A program made the position numbers and the translations under genes. From positions 558,001 through 622,000 of the forward strand of contig NZ_QYZP01000001.1 in the NCBI RefSeq assembly GCF_003595215.1: a DNA stretch of 64,000 bases, written 5' to 3'. Within the stretch, counting starts at the first letter, position 1; each line of letters starts with the position of its first letter. Below, in pieces: positions 54,696 to 63,196 of this stretch. The DNA comes from Nesterenkonia natronophila (GTDB lineage: Bacteria > Actinomycetota > Actinomycetes > Actinomycetales > Micrococcaceae). A model generated the notes under the pieces. The model was given only the letters and a program-made list of their open reading frames with translations, was not told the origin of the DNA and ran no database searches.

Positions 54696-55376
54696 TGAGG
54701 GCCGACGGGTCCGACGCCAGTTGCGATAAGCCAGCACCGTGAGGATGGCGACGGCTGCCCAGCCGACAGCGACGATTCCACCAGTCAGGACAGATGGGTC
54801 GGCAATGAACGCGCCGACCGCCACCAATGAAAACTGGCCCGGGATGCAGGAGGCCAGGCTCGCCAGCACATAAGGGGTGTGCCTGACCCCAAAAGCTCCG
54901 CTGCCGTAGTTAACCGGCCAGTAGGGGATTCCTGGGACTAGCCGCAGCGTAGCCACGGCGTAGAACCCAGAGTCTCGCAGATGCTGCTCCACCGTCGCGC
55001 GATGCCGGCCCAGCAGCTTTCGCATGGTCTGTTTTCCCAGAGCGCGGGCCACCCAGTACGCTGCCCAGCAGCCCAGCATCACCCCCACTACCGACAAGAT
55101 GGTCCCGGTGACCACGTCAAAGAGCAGTCCGCCTGCTACCGCCATGATCGTCACAGGAATTGGCGTCGTCGCCACGAGTGCGTATAGCCCCACGAACGCG
55201 ATCCATCCCGCCCACCCCACCGCTTCGATGTTCTGCTGCAGCTCGTGCACAGGGGGAAGCTCGACGTTGAAGGCCACCCATAGGAGTCCGAGCACCACCA
55301 GGCCTAAGGCCATATTGCGCAGGACCGAGACCCATCGCTCCTGATCGTCCACCGGCTCTCCCAGCTCACGTGTCAT
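54687..55376 (-). CDS. TVP38/TMEM64-family (VTT domain) membrane protein
   Basis: A 229-residue membrane protein with about six hydrophobic segments. The VTT/SNARE-associated motif is clear: GGLLFDVVTGTILSVVGVMLGCWAAYWVARALG and LRLVPGIPYWPVNYGSGAFGVRHTPY. VTT/DedA-related proteins are thought to move lipids or support membrane homeostasis; the exact role is unknown. It begins with ATG on the minus strand and may be followed by nothing in its operon. Confidence 0.9.
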   Translation of the reverse strand: MTRELGEPVDDQERWVSVLRNMALGLVVLGLLWVAFNVELPPVHELQQNIEAVGWAGWIAFVGLYALVATTPIPVTIMAVAGGLLFDVVTGTILSVVGVMLGCWAAYWVARALGKQTMRKLLGRHRATVEQHLRDSGFYAVATLRLVPGIPYWPVNYGSGAFGVRHTPYVLASLASCIPGQFSLVAVGAFIADPSVLTGGIVAVGWAAVAILTVLAYRNWRRTRRPSSD

Positions 55377-55417
55377 GAGGGCAAGCTCACGGCAAGAGCT
55401 GAGGGGCTCGACGGCAT

Positions 55418-55654
55418 CTACCGCATGCCCAGCGCCCGCTTGCGATTCACCTGCAGGGTGGCCCGCCTGATGGTGAAGAGCGAGATGATGGTGCCGACGT
55501 AGAAGAAGCCGATCGTGACCAGAAACAAGATGCCCTTAATGTATTTTCCGAGGTAGAAGTACTGCAGACCAGCCACGAAGAAGAATCCGAGGATAGTCAG
55601 TACCAGTGCGAGACCCGGGTCCTTCTGGGGGCCGTCGAATGCGCGGGAAGCCAT
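55418..55654 (-). CDS. TM2-domain-like small membrane protein
   Basis: A 78-residue protein with two hydrophobic helices joined by a short turn (LALVLTILGFFFVAGLQYFYLGKYIKGILFLVTIGFFYVGTIISLF) and a basic C-terminus, typical of TM2-type proteins. Function unknown. TACACT lies exactly six bases before the ATG on the coding strand, so it is probably transcribed alone and leaderless. Confidence 0.8.
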   Translation of the reverse strand: MASRAFDGPQKDPGLALVLTILGFFFVAGLQYFYLGKYIKGILFLVTIGFFYVGTIISLFTIRRATLQVNRKRALGMR

Positions 55655-55743
55655 AGGTTCAGTGTACTCAAAGGCGGTGATCTCCCTCGATTTCAGCCGA
55701 AAGCCCCTCCAGCAGACTCCTGAGGCTCAACTCGGTCAAGCTC

Positions 55744-56433
55744 TCACACAGTGGTTGCAGTACCTGCGCTTCGACTCCCCGGTACCAGCCGGTCCAGTGC
55801 CTCCTGCATGTGCTCCTCGATGGCCTCAACCAGCGACTCCGAATCGCCCGCAGCAATTGCCTCGGCAATTCTCTGGTGTTCTGCCACCTGGTCCTCTGGG
55901 TCTCGATACGTCCCCTGAAGGGCTGTCAGACACATTCGAGTCTCCACCATGAGGGTCTGATGCATCCGCTGGAGGCGCGCGCTGCCGGCGCCGCCGACCA
56001 ATACCTCGTGAAAGCGGAGGTCGGCATCAGACAGCTGCGCTAATGCACCTTCTTCAGCTGCCCGCTGCATCGCCTCATACGCAGTTCTGAGCTCGGCGAC
56101 GGCCTGCTGCTGCCCTTTCCGGATGATGGTGCGCCCAGCGGCCGTTTCAATAGCAATGCGGGCGGCGTAGAGGTCACGGATCTCATGCTCATCGAGTTCC
56201 TTGACAAACAGTCCGCGGTTCGGCTCCGCGCGTACCAGGCCTTCCTGCACAAGGCGCTGGGTGGCCTCACGCAGTGGACCGCGACTGACCCCGAACTCGG
56301 CCGCCAGAATCGCCTCCGAGAGTTGGGCACCCGGCCGGAGTCTGCCGTACATGATCGCCTCACGCAGCTGTCGGGTAATGAGCCCGGCGGTGGACTCGCG
56401 GTTGACCCGTTTGAACGACTGGGGGCTGGACAT
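55744..56433 (-). CDS. GntR/FadR-family regulator of the racemase-amidase module
   Basis: A 229-residue FadR-type regulator: N-terminal GntR winged helix (residues 15-80; SEAILAAEFGVSRGPLREATQRLVQEGLVRAEPNRGLFV) and all-helical FCD domain with the metal-binding positions D...H...H (DADLRFHEVLV, EHQRIAEAI, EEHMQEAL). GGAG precedes the ATG. A perfect palindrome lies 14 bases upstream over its TAGAAT -10, and the same core occurs at the divergent promoter of the enzyme genes. It is downstream of the two racemase-fold genes in the same direction. Confidence 0.93.
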   Translation of the reverse strand: MSSPQSFKRVNRESTAGLITRQLREAIMYGRLRPGAQLSEAILAAEFGVSRGPLREATQRLVQEGLVRAEPNRGLFVKELDEHEIRDLYAARIAIETAAGRTIIRKGQQQAVAELRTAYEAMQRAAEEGALAQLSDADLRFHEVLVGGAGSARLQRMHQTLMVETRMCLTALQGTYRDPEDQVAEHQRIAEAIAAGDSESLVEAIEEHMQEALDRLVPGSRSAGTATTV

Positions 56434-56447
56434 TCACGCTCCGATCC

Positions 56448-56467
56448 ATGGATTGTTGACAATCCAT
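56448..56467 (-). promoter_or_regulatory. Palindromic GntR operator upstream of gntR
   Basis: ATGGATTGT-TG-ACAATCCAT is a perfect 9+2+9 palindrome. It begins one base upstream-inside the -10 TAGAAT (minus strand, 56471-56466) and covers the expected transcription start, as an autorepression site would. Its 14-base core recurs at 58162-58175. Confidence 0.75.
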
Positions 56468-56495
56468 TCTAGGTGCGCCGGGAGTCTGTGGCGTC

Positions 56496-57236
56496 TCACG
56501 GGCTGAAAAGTGAACCCAGTGCCGGCAGCTGAGGTCGTTTTACCCCTGCGATTCGCATCCCTTCCCAGATCGTGACCTGGTTGGCCGTCAAGACCGGTTT
56601 GCCCAGCGTCTGCTCCAGTTCATCGATCCACTGCAAGGAGTGCATCGCTGTGTCAGGCACGACCATTGCCTGTGCCGCGGGGAGATCCACGCTGCGAATC
56701 ATCGCGAAAAGCTCCTTGCGGGCCATTTGGCCAACGGCAGCCGCAGTGAATACACCCTGGGACTGAAAGTTGACGACTTCGATGCCGCCTTCGAGCAGGA
56801 ATTCTCGAAAGTGCGCGGCAAGCTCATGAGGATACGACGCCGCCACAGCCACCTCTTGCGCACCCAGCTCTTCGATCGCGCGGACAAACGCCAAAGAGGT
56901 TGATGACACGGGCAGTCCCGTGGCAGTGGCCAACCTTTGTGCCTGTTCGCGGGCGCCTTCCCAACCGTAGACGAAGCTGCCGGAGGTGCAGGCCCACATC
57001 ACGGAGTCCACGTGGTGCTCTGCAAGGAGCCGTTCAGCGCCCTCCACCAGACGAGGGTGGGAGCCGGTTTCCAACAGTGCCTGCGGGGTGTGCTCGTCCA
57101 CCCCTATTGTGGTGATGGTGACCGGCAGCCGCACAGGCGGGGTGCCGTCGTGGAGGAGACTGGCTTCATAGGCGGGATAGTCGTCTTCAGCTGCGTGGCC
57201 GGGGTAAAGGATGCCGACCGTGACCGATGTGCTCAT
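56496..57236 (-). CDS. Maleate isomerase/arylmalonate decarboxylase-like protein B (second Cys replaced)
   Basis: A 246-residue protein of the Asp/Glu racemase fold, closest in wording to maleate isomerase and AMDase (DSVMWACTSGSFVYGWEG; ELEQTLGKPVLTANQVTIWEGMR). The first catalytic Cys is present (Cys83), but the second, normally in SCTN, is Asp195 in VVPDTAM. A normal two-base isomerase or racemase needs both, so it may be a one-Cys enzyme with another reaction or a non-catalytic partner of protein A. ATG overlaps the stop of gene A by four bases (ATGA), so the two are made together. Confidence 0.85.
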   Translation of the reverse strand: MSTSVTVGILYPGHAAEDDYPAYEASLLHDGTPPVRLPVTITTIGVDEHTPQALLETGSHPRLVEGAERLLAEHHVDSVMWACTSGSFVYGWEGAREQAQRLATATGLPVSSTSLAFVRAIEELGAQEVAVAASYPHELAAHFREFLLEGGIEVVNFQSQGVFTAAAVGQMARKELFAMIRSVDLPAAQAMVVPDTAMHSLQWIDELEQTLGKPVLTANQVTIWEGMRIAGVKRPQLPALGSLFSP

Positions 57237-58123
57237 GCTGGAGCGACTCCTTCCCGAGTGGCTTCCGGAGTGTGCTCTGGCTTGGAGTTGAGACAGGCGC
57301 GCAGAGCGGCGCCAGGACCGAAGTAGTCGCGGTCCGCCCGGCGCAGCGCGGCCCAGATGGTGGTCTGGTTCGCAGAGAGAACCGGTTTGCCAAGGTCCTG
57401 TTCCAGCTGATCGAGAATCTCATAGGTTGGAAGGTTGGTGCAGGCGATCAGTACAGCCTCGGCCTCGGGGGTGTCGGCGCGCCGAACAAGGTCATAGGTC
57501 GTCTGCCAGGGGACGGTCCAGATGCGCCCAGCCAGTCCCAGATGTGCTGCATGGACCAGCTTCACCCCGGCTTCTGCGAAGAACTGCCCGAAGAGCTCTA
57601 CGATTGCCGTGTCATAGGGGGTAGCGGCTGCGATGGAGCTCAATCCCAGGGCGTGGACCGCCTCCAACAGAGCCCCTGAAGTCGTGACCGCGCTGGGAGT
57701 TCGTACGGGGGCGGGATCAGGGCACTCTTCAGGGTAGGAATCCGCCGCCTCCAGCTTTCGCATCGCTGTCGTCGAGGCCTTTCTTCCAGCCTCGGAGATC
57801 GTATGGGCCAGTCGACGCTCCCCGACGACGCCTCGTACGAAGCTGCCGGAAGTGCACCCATAGATGTACCCATCGGGATCAGTGGCTGAGACAGAGCGCA
57901 CTGCCTTGCGGATGACTTCACGGCGAGAAATTGCGCGGGCCTGCTCGACGGTGACCGTCAGCGGCTCGAAGGGTGTGCGCGTGAACAGGAGGTCCAACTG
58001 GTCGAATCCGAAACTGTCCCGGGAGAATTGCCGGAGCTCACGGTCTAAGGCCATGTCGTAAGGCACCACAGCACCGATCGGGACAGCGAGTGGAGATGAG
58101 TTGGAGGGGTGTGCCGATGTCAT
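57233..58123 (-). CDS. Maleate isomerase/arylmalonate decarboxylase-like protein A (two-Cys)
   Basis: A 296-residue paralogue of protein B. Both cysteines are kept: Cys90 in YGCTSGSFVRG and Cys228 in LIACTNLPTYEILDQLEQDLGKPVLSANQTTIWAALR. It is longer, with an extra segment of about 25 residues after residue 118 and a C-terminal tail. The fold predicts isomerisation, racemisation or decarboxylation of a small dicarboxylate or malonate-like acid. ATG at 58123 has AAGGGG upstream; an in-frame ATG at 58138 is an alternative. First gene of the A-B-gntR arm, divergent from the dehydrogenase-amidase-DUF3830 arm. Confidence 0.87.
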   Translation of the reverse strand: MTSAHPSNSSPLAVPIGAVVPYDMALDRELRQFSRDSFGFDQLDLLFTRTPFEPLTVTVEQARAISRREVIRKAVRSVSATDPDGYIYGCTSGSFVRGVVGERRLAHTISEAGRKASTTAMRKLEAADSYPEECPDPAPVRTPSAVTTSGALLEAVHALGLSSIAAATPYDTAIVELFGQFFAEAGVKLVHAAHLGLAGRIWTVPWQTTYDLVRRADTPEAEAVLIACTNLPTYEILDQLEQDLGKPVLSANQTTIWAALRRADRDYFGPGAALRACLNSKPEHTPEATREGVAPA

Positions 58124-58161
58124 AGATACCCCTTGCATGACGGCGAGATTCAGCTCTGCAG

Positions 58162-58196
58162 GATTGTTGACAATCTGCAGATTCAGTTTCTAATGT
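58162..58196 (+). promoter_or_regulatory. GntR operator over the promoter of the dehydrogenase-amidase arm
   Basis: The core GATTGTTGACAATC (58162-58175) is identical to the core upstream of gntR and is flanked by CTGCA and TGCAG arms. It contains a perfect TTGACA -35 (58167-58172); TAATGT (58191-58196) follows after 18 bases and would start transcription at or near the ATG at 58204. Binding of the GntR regulator would block this promoter. Confidence 0.72.
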
Positions 58197-58203
58197 AGCA
58201 CCC

Positions 58204-59205
58204 ATGTCAGAGTCCCGTCAGGTCATCACCGTACTCCGCCCCGCCGACCCGGAATCCCCGCACTCTATTCCACCGGGACTCGACCAGATTTCGGACAGTG
58301 CCGAAGTACGCCTGACTGATGCCGAGCACATTGCTGGGGACATCGCAGGATCAGACGCCCTCTTCCTCTGGGATTTTTTCTCCGGGGCGCTGCAGGAGGC
58401 CTGGCCCGCCGCGGACCGTTTGAAGTGGATTCATGTGGCAGCAGCAGGTGTGGACACGCTGCTTTTCGACGAGCTGCGCGCTTCTGACGTGACGGTGACC
58501 AACTCACAAGGCATTTTCGACCGTCCGATCGCAGAGTGGGTACTCGGCGCGATCCTGGCAGAGGCCAAAGACTTCCACGGAAACTTCCGACTCAAGACTA
58601 CGAAGACCTGGGACCATCGGGAGACGACCCGAGTACAAGGGGCCACCGCGATTGTGATCGGCACCGGCGCTATCGGTCGCGAGATCGCCCGACTGCTCAC
58701 CTCCGTAGGCGTCAATGTGACCGGAGCTGGGCGTACTGCACGTGAGAATGATGAGGATTTCGGCGTCGTGGTCGCCTCTGAAGACCTGGAGGAGCACGTT
58801 GGCGGTTACGACATCATTGTCAACGCGGCACCGCTGACTGCAGCGACTGTCGGGCTGATAGGAGCGACGACCCTTGCTGCAGTGAAGCCCGGCGCGCACC
58901 TGATCAATATTGGTCGTGGCGCCTCAGTCGACGAGAACGCACTGATCACCGCCCTCCGTGAGGGGCCCTTGGGATTCGCTTCGTTGGACGTGTTCGAAGA
59001 AGAACCACTACCTCAGGACTCCGCTCTGTGGGAGTTGGAGAACGTGATGATTGCGTCCCATATGTCAGGCGACGTTCACGGCTGGCGTGACTCCCTGGCC
59101 GAGCTGTTTATCGACAACGCTCAACGATGGTTGGATGGAAAGAGCTTGTTCAACGTGGTGGACAAGGACAGGGGATACGTCCCAGGAAAGAGGAGCGCAT
59201 CATGA
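58204..59205 (+). CDS. D-2-hydroxyacid dehydrogenase
   Basis: A 333-residue NAD(P)-dependent enzyme of the D-isomer-specific 2-hydroxyacid dehydrogenase family. Nucleotide-binding motif VIGTGAIGREIARLL, INIGRGASVDENALITAL with the substrate Arg, LDVFEEEPLP with Glu, and the catalytic His in IASHMSGD. It interconverts a 2-oxoacid and a D-2-hydroxyacid. No ribosome-binding site; the promoter suggests a leaderless start. Its stop overlaps the amidase ATG by four bases. Substrate is unknown but must fit the racemase/amidase partners. Confidence 0.9.
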   Translation: MSESRQVITVLRPADPESPHSIPPGLDQISDSAEVRLTDAEHIAGDIAGSDALFLWDFFSGALQEAWPAADRLKWIHVAAAGVDTLLFDELRASDVTVTNSQGIFDRPIAEWVLGAILAEAKDFHGNFRLKTTKTWDHRETTRVQGATAIVIGTGAIGREIARLLTSVGVNVTGAGRTARENDEDFGVVVASEDLEEHVGGYDIIVNAAPLTAATVGLIGATTLAAVKPGAHLINIGRGASVDENALITALREGPLGFASLDVFEEEPLPQDSALWELENVMIASHMSGDVHGWRDSLAELFIDNAQRWLDGKSLFNVVDKDRGYVPGKRSAS

Positions 59206-60623
59206 CCGATCTGGCTGAACTGACCGCCGCCGAACTGCTGGAGGGTTATGCTGCTGGCAGTTTCACACCAGTAGACGCCACTGAGGCGGCGTTGGATCGG
59301 ATCGAGGCTCACAACACCGCCCTCAATGCCTTTGTGCTGGTGGACCGCAAATCGGCGCTCGCCTCAGCTGAGGCGTCAGCCAAACGGTGGCAGGCTGGAG
59401 AGACTCTGGGAACCGGTGATGGGGTCCCGACCTCCATCAAGGACATGTTCATCACCGCAGGATGGCCTACTCTGCGGGGGTCGACCCTCATTGACGATGC
59501 CGGCCCATGGGATGCCGATGCCCCCTGCGTGGCCCGGCTCCGTGAGAATGGTGCGGTGCTGCTGGGCAAAGTCTCCACGCCAGAGTTCGCGTGGAAGGGC
59601 ACTACGGACAGTCAACGATTCGGCGCCACTGGCAACCCCTGGGACCCCGCCACCACAGCGGGCGGATCCTCCGGAGGGTCCTCAGCGGCAGTGGGTGCCG
59701 GAATGGGCCCTTGGTCAGTGGGAACTGACGCAGGAGGTTCAGTCAGAATTCCCGCAGCCTTCACCGGCACTGTGGCATTGAAGCCGACGTTTGGCATGGT
59801 GCCGATGTTCCCCGCTTCGCCGTTTGGGACTCTGGCCCATGCCGGACCAATGACTCGCAGTGTGGGGGATGCGGCTTTGCTGATGGACATCGTCACAGGC
59901 TTCGACTCGCGGGACTGGTCCGCGCTTCCTACCCCCACCACGCCGTTTACCGAAGGGCTCGAAGACGGCATCGAGGGACTTCGCATTGCATTCTCGCCGA
60001 CTCTCGGATTTGGAAAGAACGCTCCGGAGGTAGAGCGATTGGCGCGTGAAGCTGTCACGGTGCTCGAGTCTCTGGGCGCAGTTGTCGAGGAGGTCGACCC
60101 GGGATTTGCCGACCCCGTGGAACCCTTCCACGTCCTGTGGTTCACCGGCGCCGCAAAGGTGGTCGCTGCCTACGGGCCAGGCGCCCTGGCCAAAGTGGAC
60201 CCGGGTCTGCGGGCAGGAATTGAGCAGTACGCCGACGCCTCCGCGCAGGACTATCTTGACGCGACCGCTGTGCGTATGGACCTGGGAGTGCATATGGGCG
60301 CCTTCCACCAGCAGTATGATCTTCTGGTGACGCCGACCATGCCGATCACTGCTTTCGACCGCACCCGCCAGGCCCCCGACGGTTGGGGATCGGACCTGTG
60401 GACCTCCTGGACCCCCTACACCTACCCGTTCAACATGACTCAGCAGCCCGCAGCCTCGGTGCCGTGTGGGGTGTCCGACGATGGGTTACCGGTCGGTCTG
60501 CAGTTCGTGGCCGCCCGCACTCAGGATCGGCTGGTGCTGCGGGCCGCCAGAGCGTATGAGAAGGGCTCAGGGGAGAAGTTCACCCGTCCCGCCTCAGTGC
60601 CGGCGAAGCAAGGAACTGCCTGA
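59202..60623 (+). CDS. Amidase (amidase-signature family)
   Basis: A 473-residue amidohydrolase with the complete Ser-cisSer-Lys triad: Lys80 in TSIKDM, Ser156 in the GGSSGGS loop and nucleophile Ser180 in TDAGGSVRIP. It hydrolyses an amide to acid plus ammonia. The ATG at 59202 overlaps the dehydrogenase stop (ATGA) and GAGGAGC lies just upstream; the longer upstream frame is not used. Middle gene of the arm, two bases before the DUF3830 gene. Substrate is unknown, and it is not a GatA, since no gatC or gatB is near. Confidence 0.92.
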   Translation: MTDLAELTAAELLEGYAAGSFTPVDATEAALDRIEAHNTALNAFVLVDRKSALASAEASAKRWQAGETLGTGDGVPTSIKDMFITAGWPTLRGSTLIDDAGPWDADAPCVARLRENGAVLLGKVSTPEFAWKGTTDSQRFGATGNPWDPATTAGGSSGGSSAAVGAGMGPWSVGTDAGGSVRIPAAFTGTVALKPTFGMVPMFPASPFGTLAHAGPMTRSVGDAALLMDIVTGFDSRDWSALPTPTTPFTEGLEDGIEGLRIAFSPTLGFGKNAPEVERLAREAVTVLESLGAVVEEVDPGFADPVEPFHVLWFTGAAKVVAAYGPGALAKVDPGLRAGIEQYADASAQDYLDATAVRMDLGVHMGAFHQQYDLLVTPTMPITAFDRTRQAPDGWGSDLWTSWTPYTYPFNMTQQPAASVPCGVSDDGLPVGLQFVAARTQDRLVLRAARAYEKGSGEKFTRPASVPAKQGTA

Positions 60624-60625
60624 GC

Positions 60626-61147
60626 GTGGCCAGGTACATCACAGTCACGTTGGAAAAACGCGGGGTGATATGCCTGGCCAGACTGCTCGACGATGCCGCT
60701 CCCCGCACCTGTGCGGCGGTGTGGGACGCCCTACCGCAGTCCGGTCAGGTCTACCACGGCAAATACGCGCGCAATGAGATCTATCACCTTGTGGAGGCCT
60801 TCGCCGCCCAAGAGCCGGGCAAGGAGAACACCACGGTGACGCCCATACCTGGGGATCTCTGCTATTTCGCCTTCGACTCAGATGACTTGGGCAACCCCGC
60901 CTACGGTTACGACGCCGGTGCCGATGTCCGTGCTGATCAACCCACGGCTGCTAAGCCGATCATCGATCTCGCGGTGTTCTACGGACGCAATAATCTGCTC
61001 ATCAACGGTGATCAAGGCTGGATTCCCGGCAATGTTTTCGCCACCATCGTCGAGGGTCTAGACGAGCTTGCCGAAGCTTGTCAGTCCATCTGGATGGACG
61101 GCGCGCGGGGGGAGACCCTGACCTTCGCCCGCTCACACGCCGACTGA
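60626..61147 (+). CDS. DUF3830-family protein
   Basis: A 173-residue protein of the DUF3830 family, predicted to have a cyclophilin-like beta-barrel fold (VKL-type first strands; LLDDAAPRTCAAVWDALPQSGQVYHGKYARNEIY; TPIPGDLCYF). No enzyme activity is established for the family. GTG start two bases after the amidase stop, so translation is coupled. DUF3830 genes are known to me as companions of racemase/amidase genes, which the present cluster repeats. It could be a binding or catalytic subunit acting on the same small molecule. Confidence 0.83.
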   Translation: MARYITVTLEKRGVICLARLLDDAAPRTCAAVWDALPQSGQVYHGKYARNEIYHLVEAFAAQEPGKENTTVTPIPGDLCYFAFDSDDLGNPAYGYDAGADVRADQPTAAKPIIDLAVFYGRNNLLINGDQGWIPGNVFATIVEGLDELAEACQSIWMDGARGETLTFARSHAD

Positions 61148-61168
61148 GCCTCCGATGCTGAGACCCGG

Positions 61169-61948
61169 TCATCCGAACTGGCCGGACACATACCGCTCGG
61201 TTTGTTGGTTGCTTGGATTGTTGAAGATCGTTGATGTGTCCGCGTATTCGATCAGCTTGCCGGGTTTGCCCGTGCCGGCGATGTTGAAGAACGCGGTTTT
61301 CTGGCTCACTCGTGCTGCCTGCTGCATGTTGTGAGTGACGATAGCGATCGTGTACTCCTGCTGAAGCTCAGAGATCAGGTCTTCGATCGCGAGGGTGGAG
61401 ATCGGGTCGAGTGCGGAGCACGGCTCATCCATGAGAATGACCTCAGGCTTCACGGCTACGGTCCGGGCGATGCACAGGCGTTGCTGCTGACCTCCCGAGA
61501 GACCAGAGCCTGGTTTACCCAGGCGGTCCTTAACTTCGTTCCACAGATTCGCTCCTCGCAAAGCATCCTCAACGATGTCGTCAGCCTGTGACTTAGACAT
61601 CCGCGAACCGTTGAGCTTGTAGCCGGCGAGAACATTCTCCCGGATACTCATGGTCGGAAAAGGGTTGGGACGCTGGAAAACCATACCGACCATTGAGCGC
61701 ACAGTCACCGGGTCAACGCCGGGGCCGTAGATATTGTCGTCGTCCAGCAGCAGCTGCCCTTCGACTCGGGCTCCGGGGAGAACCTCATGCATACGATTGA
61801 GGCTCCTCAGGAGCGTCGTCTTTCCACACCCGGATGGCCCGATGAACGCCGTGACCGAACGTGGGGCGATGTTGATGTTGACTTCTTGGACTGCGAGAAA
61901 ATCCCCATAGTAAACGTTAAGGTCCTTGGCGGTGATGCTCTTGGACAT
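61169..61948 (-). CDS. pstB: Phosphate ABC transporter ATP-binding protein PstB
   Basis: A 259-residue ABC ATPase driving high-affinity phosphate import. Walker [10 protein letters not shown] (about residues 33-41), signature [13 protein letters not shown], Walker [14 protein letters not shown] and the switch His in [14 protein letters not shown] are all intact, with the PstB-typical [14 protein letters not shown]. Last gene of pstC-A-B on the minus strand, 39 bases after pstA. Convergent with the DUF3830 gene. A Pho box would lie beyond the window. Confidence 0.97.
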   Translation of the reverse strand: MSKSITAKDLNVYYGDFLAVQEVNINIAPRSVTAFIGPSGCGKTTLLRSLNRMHEVLPGARVEGQLLLDDDNIYGPGVDPVTVRSMVGMVFQRPNPFPTMSIRENVLAGYKLNGSRMSKSQADDIVEDALRGANLWNEVKDRLGKPGSGLSGGQQQRLCIARTVAVKPEVILMDEPCSALDPISTLAIEDLISELQQEYTIAIVTHNMQQAARVSQKTAFFNIAGTGKPGKLIEYADTSTIFNNPSNQQTERYVSGQFG

Positions 61949-61987
61949 AGCTTAAACTCACTCTTCCTTCTGGTTCTTTTGAGTTTG

Positions 61988-63196
61988 TCAGCGGCCAGTC
62001 TTCTTGGGAGCGAAGATAGTGGCGATAAGGCGTGCCGTCAGGTTCAGGCCCATAACGATGATGATGAGCACCAGTGCCGCGGCCCACGCCCGCTGGTGAG
62101 AAGGGTCTGAAAAGTTCGGTGATGTTGGATTCTGGAACTGCCTGAAGATGTATACCGGCAGTGCCGTCATCCACCCTTGAAACAGGTTCCAGTTGTTACT
62201 GACCACGAAACCGGCCGTCACCAGTATCGGCGCCGTTTCGCCAATAACGCGAGCGATGGCCAGTGTCACACCGGCTGCGATTCCAGAGATTGCGGTGGGG
62301 ATGACGACCTTAAGAATGGTTCGCCATTTGCGCACTCCCAGTGCGTAGGACGCCTCCCGCAATTCGTTGGGAACCACGCGGAGCATCTCTTCAGTGGTGC
62401 GAACGACGACCGGGATCATGAGCACAGACAGGGCGATGGCGGCGGTGATGCCCATGGTGGAACGGGTTGGCACAGGAAGTCCCAGACTGTTTCCCACTCC
62501 CAGGAACCATGCCATGGCAGCCGCGCCGAAGAGGCCCGCCACGATGGAAGGAATGCCGGTCATCACGTCTACGAAGAGCGTAATCGCTCGGGACAAGGTG
62601 CCGCCCCGCGCATACTCCACCAGGTAGATGGACGTCATCAGCCCAATGGGCACAGAGATGGACGTCGCCGTCAGGGTGATCAGAAGTGAACCTACTAGGG
62701 CGTGGCGGATACCACCCAGCACGGGTTCACCCTCTTCTTGACTTCGCTGATCCGTTGTTCCGTCAACCCCCTGCATGTCTGAGGCGAGGAATCCCGATTC
62801 CAGAAGTCCAGGAATCCCGGTCGAGGTGACCGACCAAATGACGGAGACTAAGGGAAGAAGCGCGATGACAAAAGCCAAGTACACCAAGTTCGCCCACATC
62901 TTGTCTGTGGCTTGGCGACGGTTGACCTTGACTCGTGTCACGCAGTAACTGATGACGAGGTAGAGAACCGCAGTCAGCACTAACCACAGCGCCAAGTTGA
63001 AGGAGATCAGGGCACTCAACGCCGCTCCCAGCACCGCCGCGATTGCAAGTACTACGAGACTTGTCCACCATGGCACACGGTTCTGAGCCAATGACGCGGG
63101 GCGGAGCAGGGGCGAGGGCTCTCTGGCCTGCTGCCGCGGCGGTTCGGCGGTTCCATCGACTACTGCGAGAGTTGGCTGCTGCTGTGTCTGGGTCAT
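61988..63196 (-). CDS. pstA: Phosphate ABC transporter permease PstA
   Basis: A 402-residue membrane permease, about 100 residues longer than E. coli PstA because of a cytosolic N-terminus and extra hydrophobic segments before the core. The core carries SLLITLTATSISVPIGLMTSIYLVEYA, GIPSIVAGLFGAA and the coupling motif ELREASYALGVRKWRTILKVVIPTA. It ends with a basic tail. Overlaps the pstC stop by one base. Confidence 0.95.
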   Translation of the reverse strand: MTQTQQQPTLAVVDGTAEPPRQQAREPSPLLRPASLAQNRVPWWTSLVVLAIAAVLGAALSALISFNLALWLVLTAVLYLVISYCVTRVKVNRRQATDKMWANLVYLAFVIALLPLVSVIWSVTSTGIPGLLESGFLASDMQGVDGTTDQRSQEEGEPVLGGIRHALVGSLLITLTATSISVPIGLMTSIYLVEYARGGTLSRAITLFVDVMTGIPSIVAGLFGAAAMAWFLGVGNSLGLPVPTRSTMGITAAIALSVLMIPVVVRTTEEMLRVVPNELREASYALGVRKWRTILKVVIPTAISGIAAGVTLAIARVIGETAPILVTAGFVVSNNWNLFQGWMTALPVYIFRQFQNPTSPNFSDPSHQRAWAAALVLIIIVMGLNLTARLIATIFAPKKTGR

